From positions 491-26,990 of the IMG/VR virus record IMGVR_UViG_3300037847_001407: a stretch of 26,500 bases of DNA; one strand, written 5' to 3'. The notes under the pieces were generated by a model. That model was not told the origin of the DNA. It was given only the letters and a program-made list of their open reading frames with translations, and made no database searches. Each line of letters opens with the position of its first letter. Position 1 is the first letter of the stretch. The stretch is from a virus. Positions 1-7,711 of this stretch are shown piece by piece. The translations under genes were made by a program, and so were the position numbers.

Positions 1-305
1 CCTTTAGCAAGCATACCTAGAATGCCGCCTAGACCCATTCCACCAGCACCACTAAATGCGTCTGATATTGGGCCTTTGCCTTTCATAATGCTGTACGCTG
101 GAGAAACTGTCTCTAACAGCTTACCCATGTTGGCTTTTATTATTTTACCGCCGCCAGCTTTCTTTTTTAGCTTTGGTTTTTTCTTTGTTTTTATTGCGCC
201 TTCAGGAATTTTCTTAACTCCCTTCGCCATATCGCGCATAAATCTTGTTTTCGGCATCCTATTACCTTTCATTTGTTGCCTCATAGAGGCTCTTGAGATT
301 GGCAT
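1..305 (-). CDS. Lys-rich / Gly-rich small protein, partial at window edge
   Basis: An open frame starts with ATG at 303-305, directly after the TAA of the upstream gene, and runs without a stop off the left edge; 101 codons are visible. The N-terminal half is strongly basic, with runs of Lys around residues 40-50. The visible C-terminal part (residues 75-100) is glycine-rich and mildly hydrophobic. No family was recognised. It follows the DUF6321 gene in the late operon with no gap, so it is probably translationally coupled and expressed with the head genes. It could be a small virion or DNA-associated protein, but this is inferred only from position and composition. Confidence 0.65.
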   Translation of the reverse strand, partial: MPISRASMRQQMKGNRMPKTRFMRDMAKGVKKIPEGAIKTKKKPKLKKKAGGGKIIKANMGKLLETVSPAYSIMKGKGPISDAFSGAGGMGLGGILGMLAK

Positions 306-596
306 TTAGCACTTCCACCGTCTTCTAGCTTGACGTAAACGGCTGTTTGGATTCTTCGCCGCTTTAGGAAACTTCTTCATTTGACCAGCAGAACGAGCGC
401 AGAAAGACTTACGTCTCTTTGCGTCCTTGCTTCCTTTCTTGACTTTACCAGTAACAGCAGTCTTTAGTTTGCTACCGGGGTTTGCCTTTCTGTAAGCGGC
501 AACACCCTTTTTGGTCATTCCCGCCCCACTTTTGGTAGGACGGAAATTACCTGATTTTACGGATGTCTTTATTGGGGTTTCTCTTTTTCTAGGCAT
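306..596 (-). CDS. DUF6321-like basic phage protein
   Basis: A 96-residue, highly basic protein beginning MPRKRETPIK and ending RQARRRWKC. Blocks such as TKKGVAAYRKANPGSKLKTA and KRRKSFCARSAGQM match, from memory, the DUF6321 family found in many marine phages; its function is unknown. A Shine-Dalgarno run (AGGGGGT) lies about 5 bases before the ATG. It sits among late head genes, and its charge suggests binding to DNA, RNA or an acidic virion partner. That role is inference. The family match is fairly confident. Confidence 0.85.
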   Translation of the reverse strand: MPRKRETPIKTSVKSGNFRPTKSGAGMTKKGVAAYRKANPGSKLKTAVTGKVKKGSKDAKRRKSFCARSAGQMKKFPKAAKNPNSRLRQARRRWKC

Positions 597-606
597 AGCC
601 TACCCC

Positions 607-885
607 CTATGACATGAACACCGTTACACTAGAACACGCAGTCAAATCTAAATAGACATCTGTCTCAAATAAAATACCATTGTCTGGAATGTTTACAGAG
701 AATGTGCTGGATGTACCAAAGGCGACATCTAGCAAGGTGGTCCCACCGGACCCCCCGTCCTTTAGAACGACTTGCGGGCTACCAGAGCCAGCGGTCACCA
801 CCTGTATCTGACGCACTCTTGCACGGCCAGCGTAAACAGTGGCATCTGCTGTTTTGGTAACGGCAAATACATCGGACCTGCTCAT
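607..885 (-). CDS. small virion-type beta-rich protein
   Basis: A 92-residue protein rich in Val, Thr, Gly and Ser with alternating hydrophobic residues, which suggests a small beta-sandwich. A perfect AGGAGG lies five bases before the ATG at 883-885. It lies between the structural-type protein at 895-1377 and the DUF6321 gene. Proteins of this size and composition in head operons are often decoration, head-completion or fibre-like proteins, but no specific family was recognised. Assignment as structural rests on operon position and composition only. Confidence 0.6.
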   Translation of the reverse strand: MSRSDVFAVTKTADATVYAGRARVRQIQVVTAGSGSPQVVLKDGGSGGTTLLDVAFGTSSTFSVNIPDNGILFETDVYLDLTACSSVTVFMS

Positions 886-894
886 ATCAGCCTC

Positions 895-1377
895 CTACGA
901 AGCGTCTGATGAGCTAGAAATACCCATGAACTTCAGGACCACAGTTGTGTCTGCTCCGGGGTCACCGGAAAGAACAACCTCAACTTCATCTGCTGTCTCT
1001 GTAGCGGCTGTTGTTGTACCGCCAGACATACCCAATACACCATTACATGGGAAGAAGCCTTTGAAGCCAGTTGAGTCTACTGCGGCAGTGATGCCATCAA
1101 CGAACCCATCTGTGTCTGCGTCTGTGCCAATATCAATAAGATTGACAGAGTTAGATGCCGCGCCAGTACAGGCGACCATAACAGCCATAGGAATAAAGTT
1201 TGATGGAATGCCGATAGCGGATTCTTTTCCTGTAGTAGCACCATTAGCAACTGTTACAGTAGCGGTGTAAACAGAAAGTGTCATCTCACTGGTGAGGTCA
1301 CCAGTTGTCGCGCTTTTAATAACATTCTTGAAACCGTTTTCTGAGCGGACGGGACCGCTAAAAGTAGTATTAGCCAT
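895..1377 (-). CDS. putative structural protein (begins MANTTFSGPVRSENGF)
   Basis: A 160-residue protein whose N-terminus, with the sequence NTTFSGPVRSENGF, resembles conserved putative structural proteins of marine phages (recollection, not searched). The rest is rich in Ala, Gly, Thr, Val and Asp with short beta-prone stretches, and has no membrane segment. AAGGAG lies six bases upstream of the ATG. It is the first gene after the terminator that follows the major capsid gene, so it may be transcribed at a lower level than capsid or from its own promoter in 1378-1440; no convincing promoter was found there. A decoration or fibre role is possible but unproven. Confidence 0.65.
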   Translation of the reverse strand: MANTTFSGPVRSENGFKNVIKSATTGDLTSEMTLSVYTATVTVANGATTGKESAIGIPSNFIPMAVMVACTGAASNSVNLIDIGTDADTDGFVDGITAAVDSTGFKGFFPCNGVLGMSGGTTTAATETADEVEVVLSGDPGADTTVVLKFMGISSSSDAS

Positions 1378-1442
1378 GGGAACTCCTTGTCTTGGCTAGT
1401 GTCAGCCGCAGTATGCGACTGTCAAGGTTCACAATCATTATA

Positions 1443-1472
1443 CAAAAAGAAAGGGCGACCCGGAAGCCGCCC
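1443..1472 (-). terminator. intrinsic terminator after the major capsid gene
   Basis: On the minus strand the stem GGGCGGC/GTCGCCC (7 pairs including one G-U, loop TTCCGG; 1453-1472) is followed directly by TTTCTTTTT (1452-1444). It lies 28 bases after the capsid stop codon and is preceded by the GTAC palindrome at 1484-1499. Confidence 0.8.
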
Positions 1473-1483
1473 AATCTAAAAGT

Positions 1484-1499
1484 TTGTACTCTAGTACAA
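1484..1499. promoter_or_regulatory. GTAC palindrome, perfect copy (TTGTAC-TCTA-GTACAA)
   Basis: Perfect 6+6 inverted repeat with a 4-base centre, touching the stop codon of the capsid gene and lying 12 bases before the terminator stem. It is a member of the dispersed family described in the findings. It may act as a DNA operator, or as the base of an RNA hairpin at the end of the capsid message. Confidence 0.6.
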
Positions 1500-2405
1500 T
1501 TAGGCTCCGGGTGAGCCGTAGATGCCCAGAGGGTCTGACACACCGAAGCTATAACGCTCGCGAGCCTTATAACGAACATTGCCTGTGTCAAAGTCGCCAT
1601 CCATAGATGTTGACATTGGTGTACGGACAAAGTGCTTCATGCCGTTTGGCACGTCAGTTGTCAGGAAGAAGGCGTCATTGTCAGTCAGGTAGTGATTGAC
1701 ACGGAAGCCTTGCGGAATCGAACCGTTTGACCGGATAGCGTTGATGTCGTTATCGGCTGTGCCAACACGCAAATCTGTCTGTAGCAGACGAGTTGCAACG
1801 AACATCAGTGCTGGTGGAACGATTAGCTTCTGAGGACGTGCCGCAATCAACAGGCCACGCTCGTCAACGAATGCGGCGATATTGATAACTGCATCTTCCA
1901 AAGAAGTTTCGTTCAAGTCAGCATTTGTGCTTGGACGGTTTGAGTTAGTTCCACCCTGAACAGTAGGGTGAGAAGCATTGAGCAATGAAACGCCATCACC
2001 TGAATTAAAGGTGGTGAAGCCATTGTTCAGAAGCGCGGCGGCTTTTACCTGCTTGGTATATGCCATCGCACGAGCAAGAGCCTTTGTATAACGTGCTGAA
2101 AGCGCATCATACAAATTATCTTCCATTGCTTCTTCAGTTACAGAAAAGCCCATTGCCACAGTTTCGTGGTTGTAACGGGCTGTGAAGGATTCCTGAGCGC
2201 TGTCAAACGAAATCGCTGACCCCTCCGGTTTTACGGGAGCGGCTCCGAAACCAGACAGCTTTACTTCTTCCTCGAAGCTACGCTCTGATGTTTCAGTTTC
2301 ATAGATTTCTGCGTGTTCGTTTTCATACTTTTCGTACTCCATGCCGAACAGTGCATTAAGACCCGGTAACAGTTCCTTCAGGAGTTGTGCGCGTGATATA
2401 GCCAT
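1500..2405 (-). CDS. major capsid protein (Mu gpT-like, HK97-fold type)
   Basis: A 301-residue protein of the size expected for an HK97-fold capsid subunit. The central part (around residues 90-145), with alternating helices and the text LLNNGFTTFNSGDGVSLLNA, then SHP, resembles Mu-like major head subunit (gpT-like) proteins. A long acidic N-terminal region (residues 20-50) could be the N-arm or delta-domain helix. It self-assembles into the prohead on the scaffold protein encoded two genes upstream. AAAGGAG lies 9 bases before the ATG. The gene ends in a GTAC palindrome and an intrinsic terminator, consistent with a discrete abundant transcript. The family call is from sequence feel, not a search. 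Confidence 0.85.
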   Translation of the reverse strand: MAISRAQLLKELLPGLNALFGMEYEKYENEHAEIYETETSERSFEEEVKLSGFGAAPVKPEGSAISFDSAQESFTARYNHETVAMGFSVTEEAMEDNLYDALSARYTKALARAMAYTKQVKAAALLNNGFTTFNSGDGVSLLNASHPTVQGGTNSNRPSTNADLNETSLEDAVINIAAFVDERGLLIAARPQKLIVPPALMFVATRLLQTDLRVGTADNDINAIRSNGSIPQGFRVNHYLTDNDAFFLTTDVPNGMKHFVRTPMSTSMDGDFDTGNVRYKARERYSFGVSDPLGIYGSPGA

Positions 2406-2418
2406 TACTTACACTCCT

Positions 2419-3021
2419 TTACGCAGAACCAGTGGTTGATGTGTGCTGGTGGTTATTAAACTTACACACCAGAATCGGGAAAGATGTACCCTTCTCATCG
2501 CCTTGGTCACCACCCAAATAATCAATCACACGGATTGGGTTCTGTGGGTCAGTGTCAAGCTCAGAGATGTCCAGAGCAACACGGCTAATCTTCAGTGAAG
2601 TATTAGGCGCTGTCTGAACGAGCAAGCAGTTCTTTCCGTAGATGTCACCAGTATTAGTTGGTGCGCCATCTGCTTGGATAGCAAACAACACATTCGGGTC
2701 ATCTACAATGTACGCCATTGCATCAGATGCAACGGTTGACGCAGGCCAAAGCTGTGAAAACACCTTTTGTCCTGAGTTAGGGTCGGTGTATGAGCAACCC
2801 ATAAAGATACCTACCATATCAATAGCGGTTGAATCATCACCTGTGCCGGACTGCTTTTCGATTGTGGTCGCTGTACCACCGTCTACTAGCTGTGCAATAT
2901 CGCCCATTGCGATATCAGTGCCGTAGCCAGAAGCAATAGGATACTGGCGGAATACTTCCAAAGACCCAGAATCTAAACGACCAATCGGGCGCAGACCGAA
3001 AGGAGCGGCAGTTGAAGACAT
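2419..3021 (-). CDS. head/decoration-like structural protein
   Basis: A 200-residue protein starting MSSTAAPFGLRPIGR; the APFGLRP start is common in conserved structural proteins encoded beside phage capsid genes. It is rich in Gly, Asp, Thr and Val with no membrane segment, and ends with a His/Thr/Ser-rich tail. It lies 13 bases upstream of the capsid gene. GAGGAA lies about 8 bases before the ATG. A capsid-decorating or head-stabilising role is likely from position and family resemblance. A minor head protein is the alternative. Confidence 0.7.
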   Translation of the reverse strand: MSSTAAPFGLRPIGRLDSGSLEVFRQYPIASGYGTDIAMGDIAQLVDGGTATTIEKQSGTGDDSTAIDMVGIFMGCSYTDPNSGQKVFSQLWPASTVASDAMAYIVDDPNVLFAIQADGAPTNTGDIYGKNCLLVQTAPNTSLKISRVALDISELDTDPQNPIRVIDYLGGDQGDEKGTSFPILVCKFNNHQHTSTTGSA

Positions 3022-3078
3022 TTGCTTATTCCTCTCTTCTATCTAGCCATTAACATAACGGTAAGCGCCTAATTAAAG

Positions 3079-3522
3079 TCACTTACCAAACGAAGTTTTC
3101 GTAGACCGTTCTGGATTTAGAACAGGCATACGAGGGTCAGATTGACGTAGATAATTATTATCTACAGATTCTATCTGCTGTGCGTTCATCTCATCGTGCG
3201 CTTCACGCCGAGATTCTGCAAAATCGGTTGAGTTCTCGCAGAGTAGCAAGCCTCCAACCTCAACATTACCTTCAAATCGAGAGTCGATATCAGGCAACAC
3301 TTGTAATTCAGGATGGTCCTCTGCCTTGACTGGCGTCCAACCCTCACGAAATTTAGACGACACATTGGTGTTGTCAGCCTGCCCTAAAGTTGATGTGCGT
3401 ACCCAGCGATATTCAACACCTTCGCGGGGTTCGGGGGTAGGTAACATGGTCGGTCTTTGCCAAGTTTTTTTACGAGCCTCGTTGTCACGGGACTTGTTTG
3501 AGCGTGGGGTTCTGTCAGACAT
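3079..3522 (-). CDS. conserved head-operon protein of unknown function
   Basis: A 147-residue hydrophilic protein. It has a basic, disordered-looking N-terminus (residues 1-25), then a core containing YRWVRTSTLGQADNTNV and FREGWTPVKAEDHPEL. This core resembles a conserved protein found between scaffold and capsid genes in other marine phages, function unknown to me. The ATG is 8 bases inside the end of the scaffold gene with GGAGG about 6 bases upstream, so translation is coupled to the scaffold. It may be a scaffold-associated or head-maturation factor; this is inference from position. Confidence 0.7.
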   Translation of the reverse strand: MSDRTPRSNKSRDNEARKKTWQRPTMLPTPEPREGVEYRWVRTSTLGQADNTNVSSKFREGWTPVKAEDHPELQVLPDIDSRFEGNVEVGGLLLCENSTDFAESRREAHDEMNAQQIESVDNNYLRQSDPRMPVLNPERSTKTSFGK

Positions 3523-4459
3523 TAGATGCCTCCTTCAAGAGTTGCGCCGCATATTGTTCTGCCGTAAGGCCAAGGCGCTTGGCGAGAGCGACTTGTGTTG
3601 AGGTTAATTGCACTCTGCGTGGTTTCTTTGCACTCCGCTGTGCGGGGGCAACCACGGGGCCAGTTTGACGAACAGGTGCTTCTTCCTCAATAATCTGTTC
3701 ACCAAACTTGTCTGGAAACCGCTGACGCATCTCTGCGTCAATACGGTTATAATACTCATCTGCTTGTGTTTGGGGGTTGATTCCTTCTTTTACGAGACTC
3801 TCATGCACCCCAAAAGCAAATCCTGTCATAGCTGTGTCATTACCAAACCATTCATTCTTGGCCGCCCACGCTTTTGTTTTTGCGTCTGGCTCTGGAACTT
3901 TGGCCTTCTGTGCCAGCGGCTCTGGGATTTCCTTAGCCTCTGGCTGAGGTTTTGGCTTGTAAGACTCAACCCTAAATTTTTCATTCTGGAGTGCAGTAAG
4001 TTTTTCCTGTGCCTCAATTAACTTGTCAGGGTCACCTGTCTCATAGGCTTCCTTGTAGTCAGATTTTGCACGGTCTAACTGTGCGTCAACACGGTCCTTA
4101 GCCTGCTTAACCAAAACTCCCTCACCCTCTTCAAGGGTTTTACGGAGCTTTTGATTCTCCTCATAAATTTTTCGGGCGTAATCAACGGCCTCGTCTTGAA
4201 GTCTTGACGCCTCTTCTTTGCGGCGGCGCTCTTCGTGAAACTCATACTTCAGTTGCTTAATGCGCTTTTGCACATTCTCACTGTAGTTTGCAATCTCATC
4301 ATCTTCCGGAATTTGCGGTTCAGCATCTTCCGCACGGCGAGGTTTGCCCTTATCAGCTTCAGGTGTATCGTCAACGATATCAACCTCAAGCTCATTATTC
4401 GATTCCAATTCCACTTCAGTGAAATCTTCTTCTTGTTTTTCGGCTGTATTATTATTCAT
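3515..4459 (-). CDS. putative scaffolding protein
   Basis: A 314-residue, very hydrophilic protein. Residues 1-60 are strongly acidic, residues about 55-165 are a long charged coiled coil rich in Glu, Lys, Arg and Gln, and the C-terminus (residues 270-300) is basic. This acidic/coiled-coil/basic-tail plan, lying just upstream of capsid in transcription order, is typical of head scaffolds that bind capsid subunits through a basic C-terminus. The start overlaps the GroES-like gene stop as ATGA. Pro/Lys/Glu-rich residues 166-195 look like a linker. Function is inferred from architecture and synteny. Confidence 0.75.
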   Translation of the reverse strand: MNNNTAEKQEEDFTEVELESNNELEVDIVDDTPEADKGKPRRAEDAEPQIPEDDEIANYSENVQKRIKQLKYEFHEERRRKEEASRLQDEAVDYARKIYEENQKLRKTLEEGEGVLVKQAKDRVDAQLDRAKSDYKEAYETGDPDKLIEAQEKLTALQNEKFRVESYKPKPQPEAKEIPEPLAQKAKVPEPDAKTKAWAAKNEWFGNDTAMTGFAFGVHESLVKEGINPQTQADEYYNRIDAEMRQRFPDKFGEQIIEEEAPVRQTGPVVAPAQRSAKKPRRVQLTSTQVALAKRLGLTAEQYAAQLLKEASNV

Positions 4460-4824
4460 GCTCTTGTGTATCCCCTTGGGTCATCGACAACAGCCTCAAC
4501 GGTGTCGTCATTAATAAGACGGAACTCCTGTTTTTCAATCTTAAACCGTGTGCCGGAATATGAACGAAAAATTACGAAGTCACCTTCCTTACAGTACGGG
4601 CCATTGGGAAACTTGTCTGCATCCCTATATGCGTCTGGCCCAGCCTTCACTACAAAACCAATGACTGATGCGGTTTGCTCCGCTTGTTTCAGTGCATCTG
4701 GCATATAAATACCGGCTTCTGTTTTTTCTTTAACCTCAAGTGGCTTTATTAAGAGTTTGTAACCAGTAGGTTCTGGCATCTTGCGGGCGACATTTTCGTC
4801 AACCGTTTTTTCAGCAGAATACAT
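4456..4824 (-). CDS. GroES-like co-chaperonin (phage Hsp10)
   Basis: A 122-residue protein. GYKLLIKPLEVKEKTEAGIY at residues 21-40, followed by MPDALKQAEQ, then VIGFVVKAGPDAY and GDFVIFRSYSGTRFKI, reproduces the Cpn10 fold order: the first strand, a mobile-loop region around 31-50, and the roof and closing strands. Phage co-chaperonins (T4 gp31 is the classic case) replace host GroES so that host GroEL can fold the capsid protein. An upstream in-frame ATG exists at 4887, but the ATG at 4824 has AAAGGA six bases upstream and fits the family start. It overlaps the scaffold gene by four bases (ATGA) and lies in the head operon, which supports a capsid-folding job. Confidence 0.88.
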   Translation of the reverse strand: MYSAEKTVDENVARKMPEPTGYKLLIKPLEVKEKTEAGIYMPDALKQAEQTASVIGFVVKAGPDAYRDADKFPNGPYCKEGDFVIFRSYSGTRFKIEKQEFRLINDDTVEAVVDDPRGYTRA

Positions 4825-4903
4825 TTCTGTTCCTTTGCAGTGATTTAGGTTCACAGTACCTTGCAGGTTATCCCTGAAAGTCTCCACAAAACAATATAGC
4901 GTA

Positions 4904-4935
4904 AGAAATGGCCTTACGGAACCCTTACGCCTCTT
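4904..4935 (-). repeat. intergenic inverted repeat, GCGTAAG/CTTACGC
   Basis: A 7-base inverted repeat with an 18-base loop lies in the gap between the small coiled-coil gene and the GroES-like gene; CGTAAG also recurs inside the loop. There is no T-tract, so it is not a classical terminator. It may be a message-processing or stability hairpin. Confidence 0.35.
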
Positions 4936-5104
4936 CTAGTCTTTTCTCCAAATCAAGAATGTCACGTTCTATTAAGGCCAAAGCCTCAACTTTGCCGACA
5001 AGGCGGATATATTCTTCATGGTCTTGACAACCGCCGCCAGCCATGTGGTCAGCTATGTCATTCATATAAACTCGAATTTTATCCTTTATCACTTCCAGCA
5101 TCAT
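4925..5104 (-). CDS. small coiled-coil protein overlapping the portal gene end
   Basis: A 59-residue protein with the text DIADHMAGGGCQDHEEYIRL followed by VGKVEALALIERDILDLEKR. The pattern (short helix, Gly-rich turn, then EEY-RLVGK-EAL and a terminal amphipathic helix) resembles a small protein often encoded near portal or head genes in phages. The start ATGATG sits inside the last 26 bases of the portal gene and has GAGGAG 4-7 bases upstream, so it is translationally coupled to the portal. Function is unknown; a portal- or head-associated accessory is plausible. The alternative start one codon later is equally possible. Confidence 0.72.
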   Translation of the reverse strand: MMLEVIKDKIRVYMNDIADHMAGGGCQDHEEYIRLVGKVEALALIERDILDLEKRLEEA

Positions 5105-7526
5105 TTATCTCCTCTGTTAGCTCTTTACCAAGTTCAATACCGTATTTTAAATCTTCACGCTGTCCCTGATAGCGAGTTTTAGCTAAATCAACGCCAAGTC
5201 TTGCGCCATCACGCCGCTCTTCGGATTCAATTCTTTCTTCTTGAACAGCAATATTTGCCTGTGACTTATCCATATCTGCTTGTAACTTGGCTATGTCAAG
5301 CTGTTGTTTGTGCTGGAACTCAGCCTCTTTAAGGGCAATTTCACGCTGTTGAATCTGTGTAAGTGGGTCTTGCTGTTGTTGCATGGCTTGTTCTTGTGCG
5401 GCCTCTGCCTGATTCTTATTAAGCAGTTTATCTGCCGCCTGCGCCGCCAAGCGAGAAATTTCAATTTCAACATCTTCTGGAAGAGGCTTGTCCTCATTAG
5501 GCATACCAACGCCGAGATTTTTCTCAATTTCTTTGCGATACTGAAACGCAACGTGTTCCGTTATATGCGCTGAAAGGGCGGCTTGTATTGCGCCAGCAAA
5601 AGGAGACTGCCCTACAATTTCCTGTAACTTGGGGTCTTGTGCGGCGGCAATGTGAACCTGAATGTGTGCCTCATGGTCTTGATACTTAAATGCCTTTACA
5701 GGCTCTTGTTTCAAGATAGCCATGTTTTCTGTAACTGGGTCAGACGGCGCAACATCCTCTGGCAACTTTACGATTTGGTCGGCGTCTTTGATTCCAAGCA
5801 CTTCGAGCATCTGACGATGCAACTGACCCATGTTGTAAAGATTGGGAGCCTGTTGAGCAAGTTGCATAGCCGCTTGATATTGCACGACTCTTTGTGACAT
5901 GGTTGCGGCGTTGGGGTCTGAAACCGGGATAATATCAACCCTATCATCGAAATCCTCCTGACGATTAAAGTCACCCTCTAGTTCATATGAATATTCTGGA
6001 CCCATATAGTCTTTGATTACCTTGCCCAATATTCTTAGTTCTTTTTTAAGGGCGGCGTGAAGGCGGGCCTGTACACCAGACATCACCTTCATGGAGCGCT
6101 CCATCAGCGCGAGCGTAGTTCCGACCGGAGCTTGCGGGTTGAGGTTTCCAACTTGTACATCAGCAACGGAGCCAATCCTTCTCCCCTCTTCCACGATATT
6201 TCCGAGCAGTTGGTATAATACCGATGATGGTTCCTTGTAAGGAAGGAATGCAATCGAGTCCCTAATTGCACCCCCCGGCACGTCCACGTCACGGAACTCA
6301 CCCGGCATGAGAGGCGAATCGTCACCTTTAATACGCAGTCCGCGAGCTTTAAGACCAGCGGGGAGATTAGAGAGTGTACCCGCATCAATAAGTTGGCGCA
6401 GAATACTTGTGGCACTTTTAGCAAGACCACCAATAAGATGAATAAGACCTGTTCCGTAGAACCCAAGCCCCGGTAAGTATCGGTAGTGAACAAAGTGCGC
6501 TCTTTTACGCTTTTTAATATCTTCTTCATACCAGTTCCTCCTTATAGACAAAATTGTCAAACTGGATTTATCAACAGTTACAACATACGGACGAGCTATG
6601 CCATCTGGGTCATCGAAAGGCTCTGGCAGATTTAGGTCAGCGTGAACCTCAAGGATGGTGTGTCTGTCATCCTCCTCCAAAACGGCGGTTTCGCCATCAA
6701 TCTCATCATACTTTTCTTGGATGTCTGAATAGTCTGGCTCTGGGTCAGGTAACTCAACATCAAGGTAAAAGCCATTAACCTGAAGCTCGATAATCTCATT
6801 TGGCGTCTTCTTCATAACATGAGTGTAACGAGGTGCGGTGGCTAAATCAGCCGCGCCATAAGAAACAACAAAGTCTTCCGCAGGGACAAACATTGCCGCA
6901 GGGCGCTCATTGATTGGGTCGTAGTAAACCTTTTTGAAAGCAGAGCCTGCTAAAGGCAAGCGAAACAGCATTTGTTCTGTTTCATCACGATACTCACTCA
7001 TCTCCTCAGTCAGAAGATAATTCATTTCGTTTTCAACGCGAGTGGCCTGCTCCATTTTTTCTGGGTCGCGCTTACCAACGACCTTCGTTCTTACAGGGCC
7101 AGACGCAGGGAATATCTCACCCATGGCCTGAGCCTGAAAGCGGACGACTGCTTCAGTCAGGACAGGGTGAAACACACCAGCCGCACCAGCCCAAGGCTGT
7201 GTGCGCTCCTCTATTTTCATGCCAAGAAGGTCTAATCCTTTGACGTAAGACCTTGCCCACTCTTTGCGAGACTGTCTATCCGCCACAAAATCATCAACGA
7301 TTTCAGACGCTAATGCTTGTAATTCAGCATCCTCAATAAATTCAGCGAGATTGCCGTCATGCTCCGGCCCCATAATCTCTTCAGCCATTTCGCCAGTGAA
7401 GTCGATAACCATTGACTCACCCTCAACGGAGATGCCAACAGCGTCTGGATTTACAACCTCAACTTCAACCTCACCTGTGCCTGCCATCTCTAATTCGGCA
7501 GGAGACATTTGTTTTTCTACAGCCAT
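5079..7526 (-). CDS. portal protein (large, 815 residues)
   Basis: An 815-residue protein matching portal proteins of the large type seen in short-tailed marine phages. Recognisable parts are the N-terminal RTQPWAGAAGVFHPVLTEAV, a middle region with HYRYLPGLGFYGTGLIHLIG and SATSILRQLIDAGTLSN, and a segment with QVGNLNPQAPVGTTLALMER. The last ~110 residues form a Gln/Glu/Lys-rich coiled coil (barrel- or tunnel-like). Twelve copies should form the ring through which TerL pumps DNA. It lies directly after TerL and a small gene in transcription order, the usual packaging synteny. CAGGAA lies about 8 bases before the ATG. Residues 1-55 are acidic and probably disordered. Confidence 0.9.
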   Translation of the reverse strand: MAVEKQMSPAELEMAGTGEVEVEVVNPDAVGISVEGESMVIDFTGEMAEEIMGPEHDGNLAEFIEDAELQALASEIVDDFVADRQSRKEWARSYVKGLDLLGMKIEERTQPWAGAAGVFHPVLTEAVVRFQAQAMGEIFPASGPVRTKVVGKRDPEKMEQATRVENEMNYLLTEEMSEYRDETEQMLFRLPLAGSAFKKVYYDPINERPAAMFVPAEDFVVSYGAADLATAPRYTHVMKKTPNEIIELQVNGFYLDVELPDPEPDYSDIQEKYDEIDGETAVLEEDDRHTILEVHADLNLPEPFDDPDGIARPYVVTVDKSSLTILSIRRNWYEEDIKKRKRAHFVHYRYLPGLGFYGTGLIHLIGGLAKSATSILRQLIDAGTLSNLPAGLKARGLRIKGDDSPLMPGEFRDVDVPGGAIRDSIAFLPYKEPSSVLYQLLGNIVEEGRRIGSVADVQVGNLNPQAPVGTTLALMERSMKVMSGVQARLHAALKKELRILGKVIKDYMGPEYSYELEGDFNRQEDFDDRVDIIPVSDPNAATMSQRVVQYQAAMQLAQQAPNLYNMGQLHRQMLEVLGIKDADQIVKLPEDVAPSDPVTENMAILKQEPVKAFKYQDHEAHIQVHIAAAQDPKLQEIVGQSPFAGAIQAALSAHITEHVAFQYRKEIEKNLGVGMPNEDKPLPEDVEIEISRLAAQAADKLLNKNQAEAAQEQAMQQQQDPLTQIQQREIALKEAEFQHKQQLDIAKLQADMDKSQANIAVQEERIESEERRDGARLGVDLAKTRYQGQREDLKYGIELGKELTEEINDAGSDKG

Positions 7527-7540
7527 GATAAATTCCTGAG

Positions 7541-7711
7541 TTAGTCGTCCTTTTGCATGATAACAGAATACCTAGCGTGATGGGAGCCTGCAAAGTCAGA
7601 GACTACCCTCCAGCCCTCTTCTTGGTACTTTTTCACTTCGTTATGGGAGACATAACGCAATGTAAATTTTTTAGTAATATTCAACTGGTCGTCTGTATGT
7701 TTGTTCGTCAT
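7541..7711 (-). CDS. small protein between TerL and portal, unknown function
   Basis: A 56-residue protein with text FTLRYVSHNEVKKYQEEGWR, looking like a compact alpha/beta fold ending in a beta strand. The ATG chosen (7709-7711) lies within the last 41 bases of TerL; a longer in-frame start at 7744 exists but would increase the overlap. No strong ribosome binding site is visible, so translation is likely coupled to TerL. No family was recognised. Confidence 0.55.
   Translation of the reverse strand: MTNKHTDDQLNITKKFTLRYVSHNEVKKYQEEGWRVVSDFAGSHHARYSVIMQKDD

Noticed and set aside
22-309. Plus-strand open frame at the left edge
   Set aside because: It is the antisense shadow of the Lys-rich partial gene on the minus strand; it lacks a ribosome binding site and has a low-complexity Pro/Phe composition.
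839-1270. 143-codon plus-strand frame
   Set aside because: Antisense of the structural gene at 895-1377; no ribosome binding site and opposite to all genes in this operon.
1424-1440. Sigma-70 promoter after the capsid terminator (TTGACA-like box on the minus strand)
   Set aside because: A TTGACA is present, but the sequence 17 bases downstream (ACACTA) is a poor -10; the nearby TATAATG has no matching -35.
3608-4021. 137-codon plus-strand frame with many Cys, Leu and Phe
   Set aside because: Antisense of the scaffold coiled coil; the composition is what Glu/Lys codons give when read backward.
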